Source of the DNA: a virus
IMG/VR virus record: IMGVR_UViG_3300007363_001292
Location: 1 to 25,516 of that record
Length of the DNA: 25,516 nt
Reading direction: 5' to 3' (one strand)
The position numbers and the translations under genes are program-made. A model generated the notes under the pieces. That model was not told where the DNA came from, did no database searches, and saw only the letters and a list, made by a program, of their open reading frames with translations. The stretch's first letter is position 1. Each line of letters begins with the position of its first letter. Positions 16,554 to 22,021 of the stretch are shown one piece after another.

Positions 16554-16695
16554 ATCAAATAGCTTAATAGGGCTTATTTATTACAAACCCCTTAAACCAA
16601 GGAAACGCACTTCTATTGGCAATAGCTCTTCTACTCGGCCCCTGAACAAACAGAAACGCCGTAGTTTTAAGAAATATAAAGGCCAAGGGAAGTGA
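16546..16695 (+). CDS. Very basic 49-residue conserved-type phage protein
   Basis: ATG 16546 opens 49 codons. The product is rich in Lys and Arg ([25 protein letters not shown]) and likely binds nucleic acid. It overlaps the preceding stop by 8 bp, and its own stop overlaps the next GTG by 4 bp (GTGA). This tight chain argues that it is a real gene. The C-terminal KKYKGQGK motif is one I associate with small proteins of marine phages, but the function is unknown. Confidence 0.65.
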   Translation: MAKSNSLIGLIYYKPLKPRKRTSIGNSSSTRPLNKQKRRSFKKYKGQGK

Positions 16696-17183
16696 CCGTT
16701 TCTGTGGTTCTTCTGTGTTTGACCCAAGCTATTTTTTTTGAAGCGCGGGGAGAGCCTTTTATTGGCAAGTTGGCGGTCGCTTCGGTTATTATGAACCGTG
16801 TAGCAGATGAGCGTTTTCCAAACGACGTATGTGGAGTCGTATACCAGGGTCCAACATATAAAACACGGCCCGACTTGCCCGTGCGACACCGCTGCCAATT
16901 TAGTTTTTACTGCGACGGTAAGAGCGACGAAATTGACTTCACTAATCAGTCCGCACGAGAGTCTCTACTGGTCGCGTATTTGATTGCATCTGGTATGGTA
17001 TTTGACGTAACAGAAGGCTCTACTTTCTACCATGCTATTTATGTAAATCCTGACTGGGCAGAAACCAAAACCAAAGTGGTTCGAATCCAAAACCACATCT
17101 TCTACAGGTGGGAAGCCTCTAATAAAAAAATTGAAGAGGAAAAGTCTAAAGATGAACTGAGGAAAAGTCTAAAGATGAACTAA
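16692..17183 (+). CDS. SleB/CwlJ-type cell wall hydrolase
   Basis: A 163-residue enzyme of the Hydrolase_2 (SleB) family, which cleaves peptidoglycan glycan strands. Family motifs are visible: the catalytic Glu17 in [36 protein letters not shown] and the late [12 protein letters not shown]. The first 14 residues are hydrophobic and could act as a weak export signal. The start is GTG 16692, coupled to the previous gene by GTGA. The last residues (RKSLKMN) result from an internal 23 bp tandem duplication; the ancestral end would read KDELKT. With the M15 peptidase the phage has two wall hydrolases, one here in a non-late neighbourhood, so entry, early wall remodelling or lysis are all possible. 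Confidence 0.85.
   Translation: MTVSVVLLCLTQAIFFEARGEPFIGKLAVASVIMNRVADERFPNDVCGVVYQGPTYKTRPDLPVRHRCQFSFYCDGKSDEIDFTNQSARESLLVAYLIASGMVFDVTEGSTFYHAIYVNPDWAETKTKVVRIQNHIFYRWEASNKKIEEEKSKDELRKSLKMN
17136..17181 (+). repeat. Perfect 23 bp tandem duplication at SleB gene end
   Basis: Bases 17136-17158 are repeated exactly at 17159-17181. Since 23 is not a multiple of three, the second copy is read in another frame and gives a new C-terminus and stop. With one copy removed, the frame would stop at the TGA inside TTGACG near 17189. The exact identity suggests a recent slippage event. Confidence 0.95.
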
Positions 17184-17187
17184 AGAC

Positions 17188-17208
17188 TTGACGTATGGGA
17201 TATTATTT
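17188..17208 (+). promoter_or_regulatory. TTGAC plus TATGGGATRTTAT regulatory motif, copy 1
   Basis: TTGACG is followed at once by TATGGGATATTAT (17194-17206). The same 13-base block occurs at 17305-17317 and, with one change, at 20683-20695. The spacing from TTGACG to TATTAT here is too short for a standard promoter, so this may be a protein-binding site or an extended -10 type promoter. A small hairpin, CGAGTT-CAA-AACTCG (17224-17238), follows. Confidence 0.4.
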
Positions 17209-17258
17209 CCTACGTTTCCAACGTCGAGTTCAAAACTCGGTTCTCCATTGTTGAAGCC

Positions 17259-17291
17259 AAAACCCTCGCCAAAGATATGGCGAGGGTTTTT
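17259..17291 (+). terminator. Rho-independent terminator after SleB gene
   Basis: AAAACCCTCGCC (17259-17270) pairs with GGCGAGGGTTTT (17279-17290) around loop AAAGATAT, giving a 12 bp stem with a T run. The next promoter begins 2 bp later. Confidence 0.92.
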
Positions 17292-17292
17292 G

Positions 17293-17320
17293 TTGACAAG
17301 TGTATATGGGATATTATAAG
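17293..17320 (+). promoter_or_regulatory. Sigma70-like promoter, motif copy 2
   Basis: A perfect TTGACA (17293-17298) and TATAAG (17315-17320) with a 16 bp spacer. The shared block TATGGGATATTAT (17305-17317) lies in the spacer and -10 region. It directly follows a terminator and precedes a strong ribosome site (AAAGGAG), so it likely drives the small genes from 17344 onward. Confidence 0.7.
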
Positions 17321-17343
17321 TTCTTATTGAAAGGAGAATTAAA

Positions 17344-17409
17344 ATGATGGGTGATTTATTAGTGCAGATTTTTATCGAAGGCCTTCTTCGAGGAATCCTC
17401 GGCGTATGA
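17344..17409 (+). CDS. 21-residue hydrophobic micro-ORF coupled to zinc-ribbon gene
   Basis: ATG 17344 (or 17347) stands 7 bp after GGAG (17333-17336), the only good ribosome site here. The peptide MMGDLLVQIFIEGLLRGILGV is amphipathic or hydrophobic, and its stop overlaps the next ATG (ATGA at 17406). It may be a leader that couples translation, or a real small membrane peptide. There is no homology evidence. Confidence 0.5.
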   Translation: MMGDLLVQIFIEGLLRGILGV

Positions 17410-17615
17410 TAGTCTGTCCAGAGTGTAACGGAAACGGATGGACCGAAGATGAATATTTTGTCGGCGGCTATGCGCCTGATCGGTGGATGGAAATTCGCAC
17501 GCAAAGGGTTGAGTGCGAGGTCTGTCGGGGGTGGGGTGAGATCAAACCCATCCCTGAGAGCGATCAAGGGAGAGTTGATCTTTCTTGGTTGGGGCGTCGC
17601 TCCGATACGTCGTAA
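17406..17615 (+). CDS. Small DnaJ-type zinc-ribbon protein
   Basis: 69 residues with two CxxCxGxG-like knuckles: CPECNGNGW near the N-terminus and CEVCRGWGEI about 30 residues later. These resemble the DnaJ zinc finger, so the protein should bind one zinc and act in protein or nucleic acid contact. It has no ribosome site of its own, and its ATG overlaps the stop of the 21-residue micro-ORF, so translation probably depends on coupling. A frame overlapping its 3' half (17449-17649) has no such motifs and is not considered real. Confidence 0.65.
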   Translation: MIVCPECNGNGWTEDEYFVGGYAPDRWMEIRTQRVECEVCRGWGEIKPIPESDQGRVDLSWLGRRSDTS

Positions 17616-17645
17616 ACGACGGTCTTTTTGGAGGAGGTTATTGAA

Positions 17646-17699
17646 ATGACAAAAGTCACCGTTAGGGCGATTTATTGCATTGAGCGCACAAGCGCATGA
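17646..17699 (+). CDS. 17-residue micro-ORF coupled to second zinc-ribbon gene
   Basis: A very strong ribosome site, GGAGGAGG (17630-17637), lies 8 bp before ATG 17646. The peptide MTKVTVRAIYCIERTSA ends in ATGA, overlapping the ATG of the next zinc-ribbon gene. Such a strong site for a 17-codon frame suggests a leader or coupling peptide. The same layout occurs at 17344-17615. Confidence 0.45.
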   Translation: MTKVTVRAIYCIERTSA

Positions 17700-17863
17700 T
17701 CGAACCTCAAGATTGTCCATGGTGCGGGCAATATAGCACGCGCTTTGATTTAGTTCACGGGCACTACCAATGTCCCGTTTGTAAGAGACCAATCTCAGAT
17801 TGTTGTAATGGAGAGAGAATAGATGAGCAGAAGACATTGCCTGACCGAACGAGTGCCGACTGA
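17696..17863 (+). CDS. 55-residue zinc-ribbon protein
   Basis: ATG 17696 opens 55 codons. The sequence has CPWCG, then GHYQCPVCKRP and DCCNGE, a four-to-six-cysteine zinc-ribbon pattern that is frequent in small phage proteins. It overlaps the micro-ORF before it (ATGA) and runs 41 bp into the next gene. It lacks its own ribosome site. Function is unknown; nucleic acid or protein binding is likely. Confidence 0.6.
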   Translation: MIEPQDCPWCGQYSTRFDLVHGHYQCPVCKRPISDCCNGERIDEQKTLPDRTSAD

Positions 17864-18023
17864 CTTTGGTACATTGTTCGCGCAGGTAGATTTTGATGAT
17901 AGCGGTAATGTTATTGGCTTAAACATAGCCGCCCATAACAAGCATGAAGACAGCGCCGTTAACAAGGCGCTTAATAGTTTAAGCCAGACATTTCGTGACT
18001 TAATCGACACAATTAATAAGTGA
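17823..18023 (+). CDS. Small conserved-type phage protein, unknown function
   Basis: 66 residues, starting at ATG 17823 with GGAGAGAG about 5-8 bp upstream. The segment VPTDFGTLFAQVDFDDSGNVIGLNIAAHNK, then ALNSLSQTFRDLI, has a beta-rich front and a helical end. It resembles small TSCPD-like phage proteins, but I could not see the defining motif, so this is only a suggestion. It overlaps the zinc-ribbon gene by 41 bp in another frame. Confidence 0.6.
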   Translation: MSRRHCLTERVPTDFGTLFAQVDFDDSGNVIGLNIAAHNKHEDSAVNKALNSLSQTFRDLIDTINK

Positions 18024-18033
18024 GATAGACAAA

Positions 18034-18291
18034 ATGGACACAGTCTTCGCTATTATTGTATCCTTCGGCACCATGCTCGTGTCTGACGACACCAAAGAGT
18101 TTTTTAAGACGGCTCTTGAGGAGATGGAGCAAGGTGCCAAGTGGCATTATGTGGGTATGCAGCCCCTGGACCCTACTGCCAAGGCAATACCCGGACGGTT
18201 GTGTGATCCTGAGACGGGCGAATGTGGTGACCCGTACATTATCTGGAAGCTTAAAATGCCGGAGGTCGTTTCCAAAAGAGCAGAAAAGTGA
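18034..18291 (+). CDS. Small phage protein with hydrophobic N-terminus
   Basis: 85 residues, starting at ATG 18034, 10 bp after the previous stop; the ribosome site is weak. The first 16 residues are hydrophobic (MDTVFAIIVSFGTMLV) and could be a signal or membrane anchor. A helical section follows, then AKWHYVGMQPLDP and CDPETGECGDPY with two cysteines. Its stop overlaps the next GTG (GTGA). The function is not recognised; location in the envelope is an inference from the N-terminus. Confidence 0.6.
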   Translation: MDTVFAIIVSFGTMLVSDDTKEFFKTALEEMEQGAKWHYVGMQPLDPTAKAIPGRLCDPETGECGDPYIIWKLKMPEVVSKRAEK

Positions 18292-18569
18292 AAAAGGCTA
18301 AAGGCAAACATCCCTTCAATGCGCTGAATGCGATGCGGGTAAAAAAGATATCGTCTCCGGGACGTTATGCTGATGGAAACTGTCTTTATTTGGTTGTCGA
18401 TCAATCTGGCGCTAAACGCTGGGTGCTTCGCATTATGGTGCATGGCCGAAGAAGGGACATGGGTCTAGGAGGTATAAAAACGGTTACCCTCGCAGAGGCC
18501 CGCGCCAAGGCATATAGATATCGCAAGGTAGCCAGAGAGGGCGGCAACCCTTTTGGGGAGCAACGGTGA
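18288..18569 (+). CDS. Free-standing integrase arm-binding domain (DUF4102-like), copy 1
   Basis: 93 residues matching the N-terminal arm-DNA-binding domain of P4-type tyrosine integrases: KISSPGRYADGNCLYLVVD, SGAKRWVLRIMVHGRRRDMG, GGIKTVTLAEARAKAYRYRK and EGGNPF. The core-binding and catalytic domains (R..HxxR..Y) are absent; the frame simply ends. GTG 18288 couples it to the previous gene; ATG 18333 is an alternative. The domain should bind DNA repeats. Possible roles are a transcription regulator, a directionality factor or a relic. A second copy lies at 19059, just past the methyltransferase. Confidence 0.75.
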   Translation: MKKAKGKHPFNALNAMRVKKISSPGRYADGNCLYLVVDQSGAKRWVLRIMVHGRRRDMGLGGIKTVTLAEARAKAYRYRKVAREGGNPFGEQR

Positions 18570-19075
18570 TGCGTAACTCAAACGACTACTATCCAACCCC
18601 GCATTCAATAATTGAAATTGTAATAGAACACCTGAATTGGGAAAACGTGACTCCCTGGGAACCGTGCGCTGGGGATGGCCGATTTGCTGATGCACTCGAT
18701 CAAAAATACGGATGCAAAACGGTCCGACACGACATAACCACCGGCAAAGACTTTTTTGATTGGGATTACGCACAAACAACGGATCTCATTACCAACCCCC
18801 CGTTTTATTGCATCCGAGATTTTATTGATCATGCGTTTTCCATTGGCGTCTTGAGAATGGCGCTGGTCTGTCCCGAAAGATTGTGGGCATGCAAAAAAGG
18901 CAGCAACCAATGGAAACGACATATGCCGACTAGGTGGATAAATCTTGATTATAGGGAAGATTATTTAGGTAAAGGCGGAAAACCAGATAGGGCTTTGGCC
19001 GTTGGCATTTGGGATACGCCACATGCAGAAAAATGCACGTATGAGATTTGGGGGCGTTATGGCACGGGGGATTAA
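18569..19075 (+). CDS. DNA adenine N6-methyltransferase-like protein
   Basis: 168 residues. SAM-binding motif I is EPCAGDG (residues 31-37) and catalytic motif IV is NPPF (76-79), the order and sequence of N6-adenine methyltransferases. It is short and shows no target-recognition domain. No restriction enzyme lies nearby, so it is an orphan enzyme that may protect phage DNA or mark it. ATG 18569 overlaps the previous stop (TGATG) and has GGGGAG 8 bp upstream; GTG 18566 is the alternative. A DNA-modifying role is likely; the target sequence cannot be told. Confidence 0.78.
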   Translation: MRNSNDYYPTPHSIIEIVIEHLNWENVTPWEPCAGDGRFADALDQKYGCKTVRHDITTGKDFFDWDYAQTTDLITNPPFYCIRDFIDHAFSIGVLRMALVCPERLWACKKGSNQWKRHMPTRWINLDYREDYLGKGGKPDRALAVGIWDTPHAEKCTYEIWGRYGTGD

Positions 19076-19496
19076 TAGACTTTCTGCGAGAGCGGTCGAA
19101 ACCGTAAAAAAACCTGGCCTGCTTGCCGACGGCGGCGGTCTTTATCTCCAGGTATCTAAATCAGGCACCAAATCCTGGCTCTATAAATTTATGCTGAATG
19201 GGCGATCGCGAGAAATGGGACTGGGCTCATTAAAGGGCGTGAGCCTCATGGATGCGCGAGAGAAAGCCGCTGGTTGCCGTTCTTTACTGGCGGAGGGCAT
19301 TGATCCGATTGAAGACAGAAAAACCCGGCAAAATGAATGTAAAGAGGAGGTGTACGTCTCCTTTGTGCGGTCAGGTGAGAGGTCCGGTGATAAGAGAGTC
19401 CTCACCGTCCACCAAGGCAACGCCCTTGTAATTGAGACTGAGCTTACCCAAGGCACAATACATAAATTGTTACGTGAGCTTGTAAAAATAATGTGA
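19059..19496 (+). CDS. Free-standing integrase arm-binding domain (DUF4102-like), copy 2
   Basis: 145 residues. Residues 1-90 closely match the P4-type integrase N-terminal domain (INRLSARAVETVKKPGLLAD, GGLYLQVSKSGTKSWLY, GRSREMGLGSLKGVSLMDA, AEGIDPIEDRKTRQ). The remaining 55 residues are unrelated to integrases and end in a helix (QGTIHKLLRELVKIM). No catalytic domain is present. ATG 19059 is chosen because the domain begins there, and it overlaps the methyltransferase by 17 bp. It shares the domain with the gene at 18288 but the two are quite diverged, so they were probably acquired separately or duplicated long ago. Confidence 0.78.
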   Translation: MARGINRLSARAVETVKKPGLLADGGGLYLQVSKSGTKSWLYKFMLNGRSREMGLGSLKGVSLMDAREKAAGCRSLLAEGIDPIEDRKTRQNECKEEVYVSFVRSGERSGDKRVLTVHQGNALVIETELTQGTIHKLLRELVKIM

Positions 19497-19591
19497 TACC
19501 GTAAGCTGTCACTCACGTTAAAGGACAAAACCTCACAATCAAACGTATCGTAACATAGTTGGTTTAGGTCTAAAGAGCTAAGTGATACCCT
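19497..19591. other. Short noncoding gap before HNH genes
   Basis: 95 bp without a plausible gene. No clear promoter, terminator or repeat was seen. The base composition changes slightly toward AT before the HNH pair. Confidence 0.4.
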
Positions 19592-20140
19592 ATGGATGAT
19601 TTATTATCCTTTTTAAAAGATTCGGTTGACTATGATCCCGAAACAGGCGTCTTTCGCTGGAAGAAAGAGCGCCCCCTTGAACACTTTTCGTCTGAAACGT
19701 ACCGCAAGGCATGGGCTTCTCAGTATGGGTCTAGGAAACTAAACGCCGGGGACAACGGATACGTCTACGTCCAGCTAAACTACCTTGGCAGAAAAAAGCG
19801 CGTCCGAGCGCACCGCCTCGCGTGGGCCCTCGTCCACGGAACGTGGCCCACGGACCAAATAGACCACATCAACGGTGACCGAGCCGATAACCGCATCGTC
19901 AATCTCCGCGTCGTCACCAACGCTGAAAACGGACGGAACCGGAAGCTATCCAAGAACAATTCCTCCGGCTACAACGGCATCTATAAAATAAAACGATCTA
20001 ACTCATTTCACGTCGAAATTCACTACAACAACCGGCGCATCTTCCTGGGGCAGTTTAAAAAACTGGAGGACGCCATCCGAGCGAGAAAAAAGGCAAATCT
20101 AAAGTACGGTTACGCTGAAAACCATGGCCTGCCCCGTTGA
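19592..20140 (+). CDS. HNH endonuclease with AP2-like C-terminus, copy 1
   Basis: 182 residues. The HNH core is HRLAWALVHGTWPTDQIDHI plus NGDRADNRIVNLR, with the usual His-Asn-His spacing of phage HNH homing-type nucleases. The C-terminal part (NSSGYNGIYKIKRSNSFHV, FLGQFKKLEDAIRARKKA) is the AP2-like DNA-binding region often fused to it. It would cut DNA at a specific site and may be a mobile gene. ATG 19592 has only a weak ribosome site. The adjacent gene is a diverged paralogue. It is not inserted in an intron as far as can be seen. Confidence 0.88.
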   Translation: MDDLLSFLKDSVDYDPETGVFRWKKERPLEHFSSETYRKAWASQYGSRKLNAGDNGYVYVQLNYLGRKKRVRAHRLAWALVHGTWPTDQIDHINGDRADNRIVNLRVVTNAENGRNRKLSKNNSSGYNGIYKIKRSNSFHVEIHYNNRRIFLGQFKKLEDAIRARKKANLKYGYAENHGLPR

Positions 20141-20633
20141 GGTAGTCTTCGATAAATTTGGATGCGACACCCGAACCGGGTTGGTGTACCGCGCCTGCAA
20201 GGACGGGCCCCTGGTAGTTTGGAAACCCTTCCTAACCATCAATGAAGAAGGCTACATCGTTACCTACCTACGTTGGGAAAAGAAGACATATTACGTCTAC
20301 GCCCACCGTGTGGTGTGGGCCTTTGCTCACGAATCTTGGCCCTCGGGCCTAATCGATCACATCAACGGCAATCGCTCCGATAATCGTATCGCTAATCTTC
20401 GCGACGTTCCCGCAGGCGCTAACAGCAAGAACAAAGCTCGATACAGAACAAATATCTCTGGTGTGACAGGCGTCAGTTGGTGCAAGGCACGCCGGAAATG
20501 GAGAACCAAAATAACCTCCAATTATGTGACCACGCTCCTCGGACACTTCGAGGACTTTGACGAGGCCGTGCGGGTGCGCCGCAAAGCCGAGCGCGAGAAA
20601 AACTTCCATCCAAACCATGGCCGCAAAAAGTGA
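20124..20633 (+). CDS. HNH endonuclease with AP2-like C-terminus, copy 2
   Basis: 169 residues, a paralogue of the preceding gene. The HNH core is HRVVWAFAHESWPSGLIDHI plus NGNRSDNRIANLR, and the AP2-like tail is SGVTGVSWCKARRKWR and LLGHFEDFDEAVRVRRKA. It overlaps copy 1 by 17 bp in another frame; both proteins end in a similar NHGR/NHGL segment. The pair probably arose by tandem duplication followed by strong divergence. ATG 20124 is the first start; there is no clear ribosome site, so coupled translation is likely. Confidence 0.87.
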   Translation: MACPVEVVFDKFGCDTRTGLVYRACKDGPLVVWKPFLTINEEGYIVTYLRWEKKTYYVYAHRVVWAFAHESWPSGLIDHINGNRSDNRIANLRDVPAGANSKNKARYRTNISGVTGVSWCKARRKWRTKITSNYVTTLLGHFEDFDEAVRVRRKAEREKNFHPNHGRKK

Positions 20634-20657
20634 TCTTGTAGACGTTAGAATAAATAA

Positions 20658-20714
20658 TTGACACCTATGTCGTAAGGGTCTATATGGGATGTTATAGGCC
20701 CTTACACATAGGAG
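20658..20714 (+). promoter_or_regulatory. Promoter inside a long inverted repeat (operator), motif copy 3
   Basis: TTGACA (20658-20663), a 17 bp spacer and TATATG (20681-20686) form a good promoter. An imperfect inverted repeat flanks the -10: the arm at 20664-20678 matches the arm at 20699-20712, 14 pairs with one extra C. The inner part is also nearly symmetric. The shared block TATGGGATGTTAT (20683-20695) lies in the middle. The right arm touches the ribosome site AGGAG (20710-20714). A repressor such as the XRE protein of the same operon is the natural ligand (inference). Confidence 0.65.
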
Positions 20715-20721
20715 AACTTAA

Positions 20722-20973
20722 ATGGCTAGACTAAACAACGATGAGCGAAAAATTATCTTTGACGCCATCAACTGCATGCGCGGTGTAAACCGCGAACTGC
20801 TCGACACTTACACCGTTGGGCTTCGTACAATCCAAGAAACGGAAGAAGCCTGGATTAAAATGGAGCGTCTCTTCAACGACGGGTGCTGGAAAGCTGCCGA
20901 CTATTGGTGCGATTACGTGTACAAGGCCGCCGATAAAATTGTCGAGGAGGCTGAGACCAATGAAACTAAATAA
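20722..20973 (+). CDS. Small helical protein upstream of XRE regulator
   Basis: 83 residues, starting at ATG 20722 with AGGAG 7 bp upstream. It is all-helical in appearance, with several Cys and Trp residues (NCMRGVNRELL, GCWKAADYWCDYVYKAA) and an acidic end (KIVEEAETNETK). It overlaps the XRE gene by 14 bp, so the two are co-translated. The function is not recognised; a co-regulator or antitoxin-like partner is conceivable but unsupported. Confidence 0.65.
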   Translation: MARLNNDERKIIFDAINCMRGVNRELLDTYTVGLRTIQETEEAWIKMERLFNDGCWKAADYWCDYVYKAADKIVEEAETNETK

Positions 20974-21421
20974 TGTACCCATCTCAGCGCCACAATTCCA
21001 TCGAAGAGGTTTAGTGCCACTTGGTCGTTACTCCACGTTTGGAGAACGGCTCCGTGTCGCAATGTATTGCGCCCAAACTACCCAGTCGCGGCTAGCACGC
21101 AAATTGGGCGTCGCACAATCATCCATAAACGGTTGGATAAACAACAGGTCAATGCCGAGCAGCAATTTCATCAAACCGATGACCAAGGCCCTTAATGTAA
21201 GTGCTGACTGGCTCTTGGACATTGACCAACCGGAACCGGGAAAAGACCCCGTCGATTACTCCATAGGACACTTTCTAAAGCAGACTGCCGCTGACTTGGA
21301 CAAGGCCATAACCCGCCTCGAAAGGATAACGGGCAAAGCTACCAGCTTAAAAGCCGATAGGTGCCTCGGAGACCTCGTGACCAACGACAAATCTGCGGTT
21401 TGGAGCGACGACGATGCTTGA
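20960..21421 (+). CDS. XRE-family (CI/Cro-like) transcriptional regulator
   Basis: 153 residues. A helix-turn-helix domain spans about residues 26-85: FGERLRVAMYCAQTTQSRLA, RKLGVAQSSINGWINNRSMP, KPMTKALNVSADWLLDI. This is the typical lambda-repressor-like pattern. The C-terminal third is a short helical tail without the S24 self-cleavage motif (no Ser/Lys pair recognised). ATG 20960 is chosen for the strong site GAGGAGG (20944-20950), 9 bp upstream; longer frames lack one. It likely controls the dyad-bearing promoter in front of its operon and may set a lysogeny or delay decision. Confidence 0.82.
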   Translation: MKLNNVPISAPQFHRRGLVPLGRYSTFGERLRVAMYCAQTTQSRLARKLGVAQSSINGWINNRSMPSSNFIKPMTKALNVSADWLLDIDQPEPGKDPVDYSIGHFLKQTAADLDKAITRLERITGKATSLKADRCLGDLVTNDKSAVWSDDDA

Positions 21422-21632
21422 TATGATAACAAAAGGTTATGACACGGTCCTCAAGTGGCAAAAAGCGGACCCCATGAACCCACAAACGTGGCCCACGGGC
21501 CTGGAACTACGAAAGGACCTCTTGCGCCAAGCTAACGAAATAGAGTGGCGCTCGAAAGATTTTGCTAGAGCCGACGCCCTGCGGAAGCAGGCCGACGAAA
21601 TAGAGGAGGACAAGCTCTACCCACCATTTTAA
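21414..21632 (+). CDS. Small phage protein, unknown function
   Basis: 72 residues, starting at ATG 21414, 8 bp before the end of the regulator gene, with GGAG 8 bp upstream. The central part is helical and charged (RKDLLRQANEIEWRSKDF, RADALRKQADEIEEDK) and ends in YPPF. It is the third gene of the regulator operon. No known family was recognised. Confidence 0.6.
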   Translation: MLDMITKGYDTVLKWQKADPMNPQTWPTGLELRKDLLRQANEIEWRSKDFARADALRKQADEIEEDKLYPPF

Positions 21633-21774
21633 GTTGAGGCCCTCACCGCCCTCTGACATGAAGGGCCGTGCCTCGCTTTCTCTTAACGGTGCGAAAGCCA
21701 TGAAACATTCCTGAAGTGCCGTGGGCCTCCTAAGTTCAGTAGCGGCCAAGGATGTAACCGTATCCTTTTTAGGA

Positions 21775-21811
21775 ATAACCCCACCAGTTTTCTCCATACT
21801 GGTGGGGTTAT
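21775..21811. terminator. Long perfect hairpin without T-run
   Basis: ATAACCCCACCAGT (21775-21788) pairs with ACTGGTGGGGTTAT (21798-21811), 14 perfect base pairs around a 9-base loop. Neither strand shows a proper T-run after it, so it may be a weak terminator of the regulator operon or an RNA-processing or protein-binding site. Confidence 0.6.
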
Positions 21812-21815
21812 GCGT

Positions 21816-21843
21816 TTGACGCATAGCTGGTATGCAATAATAC
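21816..21843 (+). promoter_or_regulatory. Candidate promoter after hairpin
   Basis: TTGACG (21816-21821) and TAATAC (21838-21843) with a 16 bp spacer. Two small dyads, ATGCGT-TTG-ACGCAT and GCATA-GCTGG-TATGC, overlap it and may be operators. Support is by consensus only. Confidence 0.45.
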
Positions 21844-21851
21844 CCTAACTC

Positions 21852-21947
21852 TTAACTAGATATAAGTTAACTCTCTCAATTCCGTTAACCTTTTGTTAAC
21901 CTTTATATGCGATAATTCTTATATCGAAAGAACGGGGCCAACCCCGT
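21852..21947. promoter_or_regulatory. Repeat-rich control region before peptidase-like gene
   Basis: The noncoding stretch 21633-22021 has no supportable gene. Here it holds TTAACT and AGTTAA as a dyad, two direct copies of GTTAACCTTT (21884 and 21895 onward), an extended -10-like block TATATGCGATAAT (21904-21916), a dyad CGATA/TATCG and the hairpin ACGGGG-CCAA-CCCCGT (21932-21947). GTTAAC is itself a palindrome. This looks like a regulatory region with a promoter for the gene at 22022. Confidence 0.5.
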
Positions 21948-22021
21948 CACGCTCTTACACATTGTGAATATGCTTGGGACGGTTTAAGCGGACCGAGATG
22001 CTCTAACGATTGGAGAATCGA

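Noticed and set aside
17205-17255. Possible tRNA 3' end or attachment site (CGAGTTCAAAACTCGG resembles a T-arm)
   Set aside because: No matching acceptor, D or anticodon arm upstream and no integrase catalytic gene nearby; it is explained as a small hairpin.
17449-17649. Second forward frame overlapping the first zinc-ribbon gene
   Set aside because: The main frame has two CxxC knuckles and coupled start; this one has no motif or ribosome site.
17169-17837. 222-codon reverse frame opposite the small genes
   Set aside because: It would run through a terminator, a promoter and two coupled zinc-ribbon genes on the other strand. Its translation is low-complexity and matches no family.
21633-21774. 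Small frames in the noncoding region, such as 18 codons at 21659
   Set aside because: No ribosome site and no coupling to neighbours.
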